DNA of 64,000 nt from Myxococcales bacterium (GTDB taxonomy: Bacteria; Myxococcota_A; Polyangia; Polyangiales; Polyangiaceae): NCBI GenBank assembly GCA_016191785.1, contig JACPVJ010000111.1, forward strand, positions 17,320 through 81,319. The letters are read 5' to 3'. The notes under the pieces were generated by a model. The model made no database searches, was not told the origin of the DNA, and saw nothing but the letters and a program-made list of their open reading frames with translations. Position 1 is the stretch's first letter. The number at the start of each line of letters is the position of its first letter. This document shows positions 8,878-17,445 of the stretch, piece by piece. The translations under genes and the position numbers were made by a program.

Positions 8878-10041
8878 GTGATCTGTCACCGCTTTCTTCT
8901 TCGAGTCGCCGCCGCGGTCGCCCTGGCCAGCACCGCGTCGGCCCAGAGCGCGCGCTGGGAGACCGGCGGCGAGGTGGCGGGGTACGGCGACAGCGACCAC
9001 GTCTGGGTGCTGTCGCCCTCGGCGCGCGCCGCGGTGCGGGCCGGAGGGTTCGACGCCCACGCGAGCTACCTGGTCGACATCGTCTCGGCGGCTTCGGTGG
9101 ACATCGTCTCGACCGCCAGCCCGCGTTGGAACGAGGTGCGCCACGCGGCAACGGTCGGCGCGGGCTACACGCCGGGAGACTTCGGTGGGTCGGCCTCGCT
9201 CGCGATGTCCGTCGAGCCGGACTTCGTCTCGACGAAGGTGGGGCTCTCCGGCAGCGCGGCGCTGGCCCGGAAGAATGTGTCGCTGTCCCTCGGCTACTGG
9301 TACGAGCACGACGTCGCCGGACGGTCCGGGACGCCGTATTCGGTGTACGCGTTGCGGCTCGATCGCCACCAGGTCGCGGGCAGTGCGCTCTTGGTGGTGG
9401 GCCGCGGCACGACGCTGACGCCCACCCTCGACGTGAGCTTCGAGTCGGGTCGACAGGAGAAGCCCTACCGCTTTCTGCCGCTCTTCTCCCCGGAGGTCGC
9501 GCCGCTGGTGCCGGTCGGGGCGTCGATCGACGACGTGAACCGGGAGCGCTTGCCGGGCCGAATCGCCGAGCGACTCCCCGACAGCCGGCAGCGCGTCGCC
9601 GCCAGCCTGCGCCTCGCGCATCGCTTCGGGGCGTCCACACTCTTGCTCTGGGACCGCGTCTACGGCGACAGCTGGGGACAGCTGGCCAACACCGCCGACC
9701 TGAAGTGGACGTTCGAGCTGTCCCGGCGGTGGTCGCTCTGGCCCCACGTTCGCTATCACGATCAGACCGCGGTCTCGTTCTGGCGACGCGCCTACGTGGG
9801 CCAGGTCGGGCCGGGCCAAATCGTCGCCCCCGAGTATCGGAGCGGCGACCGCGAGCTCGGCCCGCTTCGAACCCTCACCGTCGGACCCGGCGTTGCCTTC
9901 GACTTCGGCTCGTCGGACCCCAGAAGCCTGCGGGCGGCGCTGGAAGTCGAAGGCAGCAGCACCCGGTTCCGCGACGCGCTCTACATCGATCATCGCTGGG
10001 CCGGCTTTGCCGTGGCAAGCTTCACCGCGAGGTTCGAGTGA
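8878..10041 (+). CDS. DUF3570-type outer-membrane beta-barrel protein
   Basis: A 387-residue protein with a signal peptide (LLRVAAAVALASTASAQ) and a repeating amphipathic strand pattern ending in an aromatic-rich strand (AVASFTARF), typical of an outer-membrane barrel. The sequence style (ASYLVDIVSAASVDIVSTASPR near the N-terminus) is that of DUF3570 proteins, which are often encoded with thioredoxin-like, ApbE or redox proteins. The start is GTG at 8878. The next gene starts inside this gene's stop codon (GTGA at 10038-10041), followed by another heme-motif lipoprotein, so this barrel likely forms the outer-membrane part of that assembly. A porin or electron-conduit role is an inference. Confidence 0.75.
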   Translation: MICHRFLLRVAAAVALASTASAQSARWETGGEVAGYGDSDHVWVLSPSARAAVRAGGFDAHASYLVDIVSAASVDIVSTASPRWNEVRHAATVGAGYTPGDFGGSASLAMSVEPDFVSTKVGLSGSAALARKNVSLSLGYWYEHDVAGRSGTPYSVYALRLDRHQVAGSALLVVGRGTTLTPTLDVSFESGRQEKPYRFLPLFSPEVAPLVPVGASIDDVNRERLPGRIAERLPDSRQRVAASLRLAHRFGASTLLLWDRVYGDSWGQLANTADLKWTFELSRRWSLWPHVRYHDQTAVSFWRRAYVGQVGPGQIVAPEYRSGDRELGPLRTLTVGPGVAFDFGSSDPRSLRAALEVEGSSTRFRDALYIDHRWAGFAVASFTARFE

Positions 10042-10523
10042 AGCAGCTGCTCGTGCTGGCCCTGGCCGCGCTCTTCGCGAGCGGCTGTCGCGATCCGATG
10101 CTGGAAGCCAAGGCGGACGCGCTCGGCCCGGACCCCGGGCCCTACGAAGAGGGCGAGAAGCACCGGGCCGGCTTCCCCTGCACCCATTGTCACGTCAGCG
10201 GGGGTCGGGCGAGCCCGCACTTCGACCTGGCCGGCACCGTCTACGCGGACAAGGACGCGGCTCGAGGGCTCGAGGGAGTGACGGTCCGTTTGTTCGACGC
10301 GAGTGGCCGGCAGCAGACCAAGGCCACGAACGAGGTCGGGACCTTCTTCTTCGAAGAGGGCGAGCTCGAGCTCGACTTCCCGCTCTGGGTGCGGATCGAG
10401 CTGGGTGACGAGGTGCGGTCGATGCAGAACCCGATCTTCCGGGAGCGCTCGTGTGCCACCTGTCATCGGAACCCCGCCGGACCGAGCCGGCGCTGGCAGG
10501 TGCACCTGCGAGGTGATCCGTGA
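10038..10523 (+). CDS. Lipoprotein with two c-type heme motifs
   Basis: A 161-residue lipoprotein: short signal peptide with lipobox ASGC, then a first CTHCH motif around residue 51, a carboxypeptidase-regulatory-like/beta-sandwich stretch (LAGTVYADKDAARGLEGV) and a second CATCH near residue 140. Two CxxCH sites mean two covalently attached hemes, giving a small periplasm-facing or surface electron carrier. It starts with GTG overlapping the stop of the DUF3570 gene and ends overlapping the next gene (GTGA at 10520-10523), so the three should be made in fixed order. The family has no name that I recognise. Confidence 0.72.
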   Translation: MKQLLVLALAALFASGCRDPMLEAKADALGPDPGPYEEGEKHRAGFPCTHCHVSGGRASPHFDLAGTVYADKDAARGLEGVTVRLFDASGRQQTKATNEVGTFFFEEGELELDFPLWVRIELGDEVRSMQNPIFRERSCATCHRNPAGPSRRWQVHLRGDP

Positions 10524-11584
10524 AGCGCCTCTTGGGTCTGGCAGTGGTCGTCGCGTGCTCGGTCACGAACCGAGACCGCGCCTTCGACGCGCCCCCGCCG
10601 GACGACTTTCGCTACGTGAGCGACATGCTGGCCAAGCGCTGCGGCTCCCTCGATTGCCACGGTCAGGACACGCGTAGCCTGAGGCTACGAGGGAAGTTCG
10701 GGCTGCGTCTCGACCGAAACCACGTGCCGGGCTTCAACAAAGACACCCAGCTCGAGGTCGACGCCAACTACGCGGCCGTGCTCACGCTCGAGCCCGAAAT
10801 CCTGGCGAGCGTGCACCGGGAAGGCGGCAACGACGCCGATCGTCTGACCTTGGTCCGCAAGGGCCTCGGCGCCGAGAACCACGTGGGCGGAGCGGCCCTC
10901 GGAGACCTCGGTCAAGCCTGCCTCGAGTCGTGGCTGCGGGACGAGATCGACAAGAAGACCTGCGTTCGAGCCGCGGCGCTCGAGAAGCCACCCGGGTTCG
11001 ACGTCGGCGGCAGCGGCGGAACCGGCGGCCACCCGACCGGGGGCACCGGCGGCGGCTCCGGCGGAGCGCCCAGCGGCGGAACCGGCGGCACCACCAGCGG
11101 CGGCGGCACCAGCGGCGGAACCGGCGGCGGCGGCGGCGTGACGTCGGGCGGCAGCGGCGGGGGCTGCGGGCTGTGCATCGACTTCTGGACCGACTACTAC
11201 GATCCGAAGTGCAAGGCGACGGCCGCCCCGAGCGATCACCTGGCCTACGTCAACACCGACTGCCACAGCTGCCACGGGCCCAGCGGCACGGCGACGCAGT
11301 TCTTCATCGCCGGCATGTTGTGGGACTTCGGTGCCCAGAAGGGCGCGCCCAAGATCGAGGTGGGCGTGCGCGAGGGTTCGACCTTCGTCTACACCTGCAG
11401 CGACGCGGCGGGGTTCTTCTCGGTCCCGGCCGCCGGCGCACCGAAGCTCGACTGGACCAAGGTCGAAACCCGCCTTCGAGGGGAGTACGGCGAGAAGATC
11501 ATGCCGCCCGAGAAAGAGCACAAGCCGACGTGCAGCGAAGCCAAGTGCCACTCGGACGTGGAGCATCAGCTGTGGGCGCCGTGA
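10520..11584 (+). CDS. Lipoprotein with c-type and CX4CH heme-like motifs
   Basis: A 354-residue lipoprotein (lipobox VVAC near residue 13). The N-terminal domain (about 20-155) has CGSLDCH, a CX4CH arrangement; a ~60-residue Gly/Thr/Ser linker follows; the C-terminal domain carries a normal CHSCH and a second CX4CH (CSEAKCH). The CX4CH spacing is rare for heme attachment but known in multiheme cytochromes, so up to three hemes are possible. The short CGLCIDFW may instead be a disulphide. GTG start overlapping the previous stop by four bases. Part of the operon that begins at 8878; probably a partner of the two-heme lipoprotein. Confidence 0.68.
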   Translation: MKRLLGLAVVVACSVTNRDRAFDAPPPDDFRYVSDMLAKRCGSLDCHGQDTRSLRLRGKFGLRLDRNHVPGFNKDTQLEVDANYAAVLTLEPEILASVHREGGNDADRLTLVRKGLGAENHVGGAALGDLGQACLESWLRDEIDKKTCVRAAALEKPPGFDVGGSGGTGGHPTGGTGGGSGGAPSGGTGGTTSGGGTSGGTGGGGGVTSGGSGGGCGLCIDFWTDYYDPKCKATAAPSDHLAYVNTDCHSCHGPSGTATQFFIAGMLWDFGAQKGAPKIEVGVREGSTFVYTCSDAAGFFSVPAAGAPKLDWTKVETRLRGEYGEKIMPPEKEHKPTCSEAKCHSDVEHQLWAP

Positions 11585-11630
11585 CCCACGTGAAGTAGGC
11601 TCCGGCGCCACCTCTGCACCTGCCCTCGAC

Positions 11631-12089
11631 ATGCTGGCCTTCGAGTCGATCGTCCGCCCCTTGCACTTCCTCCACCTGATCGCGGGGCTGTCGAGCGTGG
11701 CGTCGTGCGTGCACTTGCTCACGCGCCTCTCGTCGCGCCGCCACGACCCGCGGATCCGGACCCACGCCTTGGTCCTGGGTGTGGCCTACCTCTCGACCTA
11801 CTTGCTAGGAGCGGTCATCTACCCGACCTTCCGCGTGCGCGTGCGGGCGGATCTCCTCGACCGTCACTACCCGTGGGCCACGGGCCTGTTCGAGATCAAA
11901 GAGCACGCGGCCAGCATCGTGCTGGTCCCGGTGCTCGCCATCGTGATCCTGTCCCGTGTGCTCGACCCGCGACAAGAGCACGACCGGCGCCACATGCTGC
12001 TCTTGCGCGGACTCACGGGCCTCGTGCTCGTGGTGTTGCTCTACAACGCGAGCGCCGGGTGGTACCTGGGCACGATCCGGAGCGTGTGA
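11631..12089 (+). CDS. Four-helix membrane protein, unknown
   Basis: A 152-residue integral membrane protein with four predicted helices: VRPLHFLHLIAGLSS, HALVLGVAYLSTYLLG, IVLVPVLAIVILSRV and LTGLVLVVLLYNASAGW. Histidines lie in or next to helices (LHFLHL, FEIKEHAAS), as in membrane proteins that bind heme b, but no known signature is present. It follows the heme lipoprotein by 46 bp and precedes another small membrane protein by one base, so it belongs to the same transcription unit. Function not recognised; a quinol- or electron-handling inner-membrane partner is possible. Confidence 0.62.
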   Translation: MLAFESIVRPLHFLHLIAGLSSVASCVHLLTRLSSRRHDPRIRTHALVLGVAYLSTYLLGAVIYPTFRVRVRADLLDRHYPWATGLFEIKEHAASIVLVPVLAIVILSRVLDPRQEHDRRHMLLLRGLTGLVLVVLLYNASAGWYLGTIRSV

Positions 12090-12090
12090 C

Positions 12091-12444
12091 GTGCGCCGAC
12101 AGGACGCGGTCGTCGTGACGTTGTGCGCGGGGGTGGTGGTGACGTGCGCGCTCTACGTAGTTACCCCGCGCGCCCCCATCTACTACCCCATCGAGCACGT
12201 TTGGCGCTGGGAACCGACGCCCGGCGTAGCCATGCGCTGGTACGGCAGGTCGGCCGTCGCCATCGGTGGCGGCGCGCTCGCCATGCTGCTCACGTGGCCG
12301 CTTTCTCGACGCCTGGCCGCGCGCTGGGACTCGGGCCCGCCCGCCTGGTTTCCGAAGGTCGCCGCCCTGGTCCTCCTGGCGGCAGTGGCCGGCGCCCTCG
12401 GCCAGACCGTGGTCCACGAGTGGCACGATTGGATGACGCGGTGA
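12091..12444 (+). CDS. Three-helix membrane protein, unknown
   Basis: A 117-residue protein with three hydrophobic helices (VVVTLCAGVVVTCALYVV, GRSAVAIGGGALAMLLTW, VAALVLLAAVAGALGQ). The loop between helices 1 and 2 is aromatic-rich (YYPIEHVWRWEP). It starts with GTG directly after the stop of the preceding membrane protein (one base between), so the two are probably co-translated and may form one complex. No family was recognised. Confidence 0.58.
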   Translation: MRRQDAVVVTLCAGVVVTCALYVVTPRAPIYYPIEHVWRWEPTPGVAMRWYGRSAVAIGGGALAMLLTWPLSRRLAARWDSGPPAWFPKVAALVLLAAVAGALGQTVVHEWHDWMTR

Positions 12445-12486
12445 GGTCGGGACTCCCCGCGGCCAGGTCGTGTAAGCTCGTGCGCC

Positions 12487-14352
12487 ATGGTTTGGACGCG
12501 CTGGGCAGGGCCGGCACTGTTGATGGCGACCGCCTGTCGGACGCCGACCCCCACGCCGACAGCCGACGCCGCGGCCCCCTCCGCCGGGGCGCTCGCCTCG
12601 TCGGTGCCCGCCGCCCCCGCCCTCAACGCACCGCCGGGTGAAACGGCTCCGAAGATCGGAGCGCTCCCGCCCGCCCCGCCGCTCTGCTTGGACGACGGCT
12701 GGTGCTGGCAGAGCCCGCTTCCCCAAGGCAACGTGCTGAGCGCGGTGTGGGGCACCGGCGACCGCGCGTGGGCCGTGGGCAAGTCGGGGACGATCTTGAG
12801 CTGGGACGGCAAGGGCTGGGCGTTCGAGGCGAGCGGCACCGAGGAAGATCTGCTCGCGATCTCTGGGACCGGACCGGACGACGTCTGGGCCGCAGGCGCC
12901 CACGGGACCGTGGTGCACCGCGACGGCAAGCGCTGGCAGCCGCAGAAGACCGGCGCGGACGTCGGCCTCAACGGGATCTGGGCGCTCGACCCGAAGCACG
13001 TCGCGGCCGTCGGCAAAGACGGGGTCGCGCTCGTCTTCGACGGCACCACCTGGAAGAAGCAGGCGACGGGGGTCGGCTTCGAGCTGAAGGGCGTCTGGGG
13101 CAGCGGCAAGACCTGGGTCGCCGTCGGGCGTTCGGGCTCGGTGGTGCGCAACGACGGGAGCGGGTGGCGCTCGGAGTCCATCGCGACCACGCCGTACTTG
13201 CGTGCGGTGTGGGGGTCGGCACCCGATTCGATCTTCGCCGTGGGCACCCCCGGTGACCCGCTCTTCCGTTTCGACGGCAAGAGCTGGAAGCCGATGCCCG
13301 CCGGCACCAACCAGAGCCGCCGAGCCATCTTCGGCGCCTCCGCCAAGGACGTGCTCGCGGTCGGCGATCGCGGAACGCTCACCCATTTCGACGGCGAGCG
13401 CTGGACTGCCGACGGCAGCGTTCCCGCGGTCGAGGCCGGCGGGCTCTGGATGTCCCCGAAGCTCGCCATCGTGGTCGACGTGGACGGGCGCACGTTCATC
13501 CGCCAGGGCGGAGCCTGGAGCGGCTACGAGAGCCCGACCTACGCGCGCTTGCTCGGGATCTGGGGCAGCGGAAAGAACGACGTCTGGGTGGTGGGGGACC
13601 GCGGAACCTTGCTCCACTTCGACGGGGCGAGCTGGAAGACGGCGCCGTCACCGACCAGCGAGTACCTGTCCGACGTCGCGGGCCGAGGCCCGAACGACGT
13701 TTTCGCGGTGGGCGTCAAGGGCGCCATCCTCCACTACGATGGCAAGGCCTGGCAGCGCCAAGAGAGCGGCACGACCGAGGCGCTGGGCGGGGTGTGGTGC
13801 AGCGCCACCTCGGCGATCGCGGTGGGGCGCAGCGGCGTCATCCTGCGCCACGACGGCTCCACTTGGAAGCGCGAGGCGAGCGGCACCACCGAGTTCTTGA
13901 ACGACGTCTGGGGCGCCTCGCCAGACCGCGTGTTCGCCGTCGGCGAGCGTGGCACGGTGGCATTCTTCGACGGCAAGGCGTGGTCGTCCATCCCGAGCGG
14001 GACGAAGGCCAACCTCAACGCCGTCTGGGGCAGCTCGGACCGCGACGTGTTCGCGGTCGGGTCCGAGGGAACCGTCATCCGTTTCGACGGCGTGCGCTTC
14101 AGCCCGATCAAGAAGGGCCTGGAAGCCCTCGCCGCGAAGAACCAGATCCTGCACGACGTTTGGGGCACGAGCCCCACCGATCTGTGGGCGGTCGCTTCCG
14201 GCGGGAAGGTCTTCCACTTCGACGGGCGCGCGTGGCGCGCGTCGACCAGCCGCGGCGGCCTGGTGCTCACCGGGATTTGGGGAAGCACCGCCGACGACGT
14301 GTACGCCGTCGGTTGGGACGGCGCGGTGCTGCATCGAGCGCCGCCGAAGTGA
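12487..14352 (+). CDS. Lipoprotein of 14 beta-propeller-like repeats
   Basis: A 621-residue secreted protein: lipoprotein-type signal (LLMATAC), a Pro/Ala/Thr-rich linker to about residue 65, then 14 repeats of ~40 residues with the pattern L-x-x-VWGSxxxDVxAVGxxGTxLHxDGxxW. Fourteen repeats would make two seven-bladed propellers. Such proteins are common in myxobacteria and are thought to bind ligands on the cell surface; no catalytic site is visible. It lies 42 bp after the membrane-protein pair and 40 bp before the kinase, on the same strand. Confidence 0.8.
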   Translation: MVWTRWAGPALLMATACRTPTPTPTADAAAPSAGALASSVPAAPALNAPPGETAPKIGALPPAPPLCLDDGWCWQSPLPQGNVLSAVWGTGDRAWAVGKSGTILSWDGKGWAFEASGTEEDLLAISGTGPDDVWAAGAHGTVVHRDGKRWQPQKTGADVGLNGIWALDPKHVAAVGKDGVALVFDGTTWKKQATGVGFELKGVWGSGKTWVAVGRSGSVVRNDGSGWRSESIATTPYLRAVWGSAPDSIFAVGTPGDPLFRFDGKSWKPMPAGTNQSRRAIFGASAKDVLAVGDRGTLTHFDGERWTADGSVPAVEAGGLWMSPKLAIVVDVDGRTFIRQGGAWSGYESPTYARLLGIWGSGKNDVWVVGDRGTLLHFDGASWKTAPSPTSEYLSDVAGRGPNDVFAVGVKGAILHYDGKAWQRQESGTTEALGGVWCSATSAIAVGRSGVILRHDGSTWKREASGTTEFLNDVWGASPDRVFAVGERGTVAFFDGKAWSSIPSGTKANLNAVWGSSDRDVFAVGSEGTVIRFDGVRFSPIKKGLEALAAKNQILHDVWGTSPTDLWAVASGGKVFHFDGRAWRASTSRGGLVLTGIWGSTADDVYAVGWDGAVLHRAPPK

Positions 14353-14392
14353 GCCCTTGGGTCGCCCGCGCATCGTGTATCCTGGCGCCAGC

Positions 14393-15910
14393 ATGCTCGA
14401 CTGGGGCACCGATCCCCTGGCACCCGAACAGCCGCCGACGGTACTGGGCCGCTATCGGGTGCTCTTGCCCATCGCCAGCGGCGGCGTCGCCACGGTCTAC
14501 CTCGGCTGTGCGGTGGGCGCCGCGGGCCTCGAGCGTGAAGTCGCCATCAAGCTGACGCACCGGCACCTGCGCGACAACCCCGAGTTCTTCACGCAGTTGC
14601 TCGACGAAGCCCAGCTGGCCGGCAAGATCCGCCACCCCAACGTGGTCAGCGTACACGACGTCGGCGTTTCGGACCGGAGCGCGTTCATCGTCATGGACTA
14701 CGTCGAAGGCGAATCGCTCTCGGCGATCCAGCAGATCCTGAAGCATCGTCACGCTCGCATGCCGCTTCCCATCGCGCTGAGGATCCTCGACGACGTCCTC
14801 GCGGGGCTGCACGCGGCCCACGAGCTCACGGACGACCACGGCTCACCCCTGTACGTGGTGCATCGCGACGTGACGCCGCACAACATCTTGGTGGGGGCCG
14901 ACGGCGTCTCGCGACTGACGGACTTCGGCGTCGCCAAGGCGCGGGCGCGACTGACCCTGACCAGCCCGGGCCTGGTGAAGGGAAAGATCGCCTACATGTC
15001 CCCCGAGCAGGCGCAGGGCAAGGCGATCGACCGTCGGGTCGACGTGTGGGCGGTCGGCGTGGTGGCCTGGGAGCTGCTGAGCGGCTCCCGACTCCACGAG
15101 GGTACCAACGACCCGGTGGTGATGCTGAAGATCGCGCGCGAGCCGCCGATGCGATTGCGCCACGTGTGGCCGGAGGCGCCGCGCGAGCTGGACGCCGTGC
15201 TCGCCAGCGCACTGGAGATGGCCCCTCGCTCGCGACCACCGACCGCGGCAGCGCTCGCGGAGGCGCTGCGCGCCGCGGCCACCCGCTCCGGTGTGGGCTA
15301 CGCCGACGCCCGCGCGGTCCGGGACTTCTTGCTCGAGCTGGTGGGGCCCGAGCTCGAGGCGCGACGGGACAAGGTCGCCGAAATCCGCGCACTCAAGCAG
15401 CGCTGGGTCGCGCCGGGCGGCGCTCTACCGGCCCTGCCCGCGGCCACGCGCACGGCCCACGCCGCGCCTCTGGTCGATCGGCTCGAGCCGGCGCCGGCGG
15501 CTCGCCCGACGAGCACGGGGACATCGCCGCGGCGCTTTGCACGAGTCGGAGCGCTCCTCCGGGCGGTGCTGACGGCGCCGCTCGTGTCGCGCGGGTGGAT
15601 CGCGGTGTCGGTCATCCCCGCCGTGGCGCTGGTCCTGGCTTGGGCCATCGCGAGCGACGGCGCGCCGCGGGTCACGCGCGCCATCTCTGCCCCGCCAGCG
15701 GCTTCACCGCCCTCGTCTCCGGCGCCCCGTCCGAGCGCGCCCAGCCCCGACCCCAGCGAGCGCGTGCTCACGCCGGCCGAGCTGGGCGAGCTGCCCGCCG
15801 CGGACGCTGCGCTGGACGTGGACGGCGTCATCACGCCCTCCGAGCTCGGCGTCGAGGCGCCGGCGAGCGCTTCGACCGACAAGCGACCCCTGCCTCCGAG
15901 ATCGCGTTGA
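14393..15910 (+). CDS. Hanks-type Ser/Thr protein kinase with single TM
   Basis: A 505-residue kinase. Catalytic domain at about residues 20-285: Gly loop IASGGVATVY, K53 (VAIK), HRDVTPHN (D159, N164), DFG (D177) and YMSPEQAQG. All catalytic residues are kept. A variable linker leads to one membrane helix (IAVSVIPAVALVLAWAI, about 405-422), then a Pro/Ser-rich extracytoplasmic tail that contains two similar motifs, LTPAELGEL and ITPSELGVE, possibly a short ligand-binding repeat. Its TGA shares one base with the ATG of the next gene, a membrane pseudokinase, so the two are probably made together and may interact. Confidence 0.88.
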   Translation: MLDWGTDPLAPEQPPTVLGRYRVLLPIASGGVATVYLGCAVGAAGLEREVAIKLTHRHLRDNPEFFTQLLDEAQLAGKIRHPNVVSVHDVGVSDRSAFIVMDYVEGESLSAIQQILKHRHARMPLPIALRILDDVLAGLHAAHELTDDHGSPLYVVHRDVTPHNILVGADGVSRLTDFGVAKARARLTLTSPGLVKGKIAYMSPEQAQGKAIDRRVDVWAVGVVAWELLSGSRLHEGTNDPVVMLKIAREPPMRLRHVWPEAPRELDAVLASALEMAPRSRPPTAAALAEALRAAATRSGVGYADARAVRDFLLELVGPELEARRDKVAEIRALKQRWVAPGGALPALPAATRTAHAAPLVDRLEPAPAARPTSTGTSPRRFARVGALLRAVLTAPLVSRGWIAVSVIPAVALVLAWAIASDGAPRVTRAISAPPAASPPSSPAPRPSAPSPDPSERVLTPAELGELPAADAALDVDGVITPSELGVEAPASASTDKRPLPPRSR

Positions 15911-17445
15911 TGGGCGAGTCGCCGTTTCTAATCGCCCTCTCGTCGGGGCTCGAGCGCCTCGAGCGCATCCTGTTGCGCGTGTGGCAGCTGCTCAGCGTGC
16001 TGGGCATCGTGACCGGCCTGCTCTACGCCTCGCTCGTGTCGCGCCCGCTGGGGTACGCTTCGGCGCTCGGGTCGGCGCTGTTCTTGATCTGGTTCGTGAT
16101 CGCCGGCAACCTCGCAGACCGCGGCGAGGCCCCCAAGTCGCTCTCGAGCATCAACGCCGCCGTCGAAGCGCTGGTCCCGTGGGCCTTCCTCCTGGCCATC
16201 GCCTGGAGCAACGGGCCCGAGTACGCCCTCGCCTCGTGGGTCCCGCCGTTCCTGTTCTGCAGCTGCATCGTCACCCACGTGGCGCGCCTGCGGCTCTGGG
16301 CCCCGGCGGTACTGGGTATCTCGGGCGCGCTCGCCTACCCGGCCACGTACTGGTTGTTCGTCGTCGATCGACTCCCGCCGAGCGCGATGGGCTTCTTGAT
16401 CAACCAGCCGGCAACCCAGCACGCGCGGTCGGTCACGCTCGCGGCCTCGGGCCTGATTGGCACGCTCTTGGTGTTCGGACTTCACGCGGTGGTGGTCGGG
16501 GCAGAAGGCGCCGCGCGCGAGCGCGAGCTGGGCGGTCGGTTCCGGGTCGTCCGCGACCACTCGGCCGGCGCGACCGGGGTGCTCTACGAGGGGGAGTACT
16601 GCCCCGAAGGCGGCTTCACTCGGAGGGTCGCGATTCGCCGCTTCCACAGCGACGTGGCGGAGCACTCCGAGCTGATGGAGGGTTTCCGCAAGGCCGCGTT
16701 CGAAGCCGCGCACCTGGTGCACCCCAACATCGTGCAGGTGCACGATTTCATGCGGACCGGTGGCGCACACTACCTGGTTCTCGAGTGGGTCGAAGGCGTC
16801 ACGTTGGACGCCCTCACCCGGACCGCGCGCGCCACTCGCCAGGGCCTCGACCCTGAGCTCGTGGCCTATGTGGGCCTCGAGCTCTTCGCGGGGTTGGCCC
16901 ACGCCCACGCCGCTGCGCTCGGGCCCGACGGGCAGCCGCTCCGCGTGCTGCATCGCGACTTGAGCCCGGACGGCGTGCTGGTGTCGGTGGCCGGCGAAGT
17001 GAAGCTCGGCGGCTTCGCCGTCGCCGTGGCGCTGCGTGACTTCAATCGGCAGAGCGAGGGTCACCACGGCTACATGGCGCCCGAGTGCGCGACCGGGGTG
17101 GCGGACGAACGAAGTGATCTCTACTCCGCCGGCGCCATACTCTGGGAGCTCTTGCTCGGCCGACGCCGCGCGCCCGGCGAGACCACGCTCTCGACCGAGA
17201 TCCGCCCCGATCTGACCCCGGAGTGGGATCAGTTCTTCTCCCGCGCCATTGCCCCCGATCCGGCGCATCGCGCCGAGAGCGCGATGGAGGCGATGGCGCT
17301 CTTGGCGGCCGTTCCACGCCGAGAGGCCACCGTGACGCGCCACGAGCTGGCGGCTCTGGTCGGTCACGTGCGCGCGAGCCAGGCCGCACGAACCGGCGCC
17401 TACGACGCCCTCAGCGCCGACGGAAAGGCCGCGGGTCGAGATTGA
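15910..17445 (+). CDS. Multi-TM membrane pseudokinase
   Basis: A 511-residue protein with about six membrane helices in the first ~205 residues and a protein-kinase-like domain at ~215-470. Key residues are lost: the ATP lysine of VAIK is Arg (VAIRR, R243), the catalytic-loop Asn is Gly (HRDLSPDG, G355), and DFG reads GFA (368-370). The HRD Asp (D350) and the YMAPEC segment remain, so the fold is kept while phosphotransfer is unlikely. The N-terminal module resembles a small sensor domain without a known name. One-base overlap with the active kinase gene upstream. Its last 35 bp overlap the end of the opposite-strand regulator gene (17411-17445). Confidence 0.82.
   Translation: MGESPFLIALSSGLERLERILLRVWQLLSVLGIVTGLLYASLVSRPLGYASALGSALFLIWFVIAGNLADRGEAPKSLSSINAAVEALVPWAFLLAIAWSNGPEYALASWVPPFLFCSCIVTHVARLRLWAPAVLGISGALAYPATYWLFVVDRLPPSAMGFLINQPATQHARSVTLAASGLIGTLLVFGLHAVVVGAEGAARERELGGRFRVVRDHSAGATGVLYEGEYCPEGGFTRRVAIRRFHSDVAEHSELMEGFRKAAFEAAHLVHPNIVQVHDFMRTGGAHYLVLEWVEGVTLDALTRTARATRQGLDPELVAYVGLELFAGLAHAHAAALGPDGQPLRVLHRDLSPDGVLVSVAGEVKLGGFAVAVALRDFNRQSEGHHGYMAPECATGVADERSDLYSAGAILWELLLGRRRAPGETTLSTEIRPDLTPEWDQFFSRAIAPDPAHRAESAMEAMALLAAVPRREATVTRHELAALVGHVRASQAARTGAYDALSADGKAAGRD

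Noticed and set aside
15046..15909. N-terminal extension of the pseudokinase into the upstream kinase gene
   Set aside because: That stretch is out-of-frame kinase DNA; the ATG at 15910 with a one-base overlap is the natural start.
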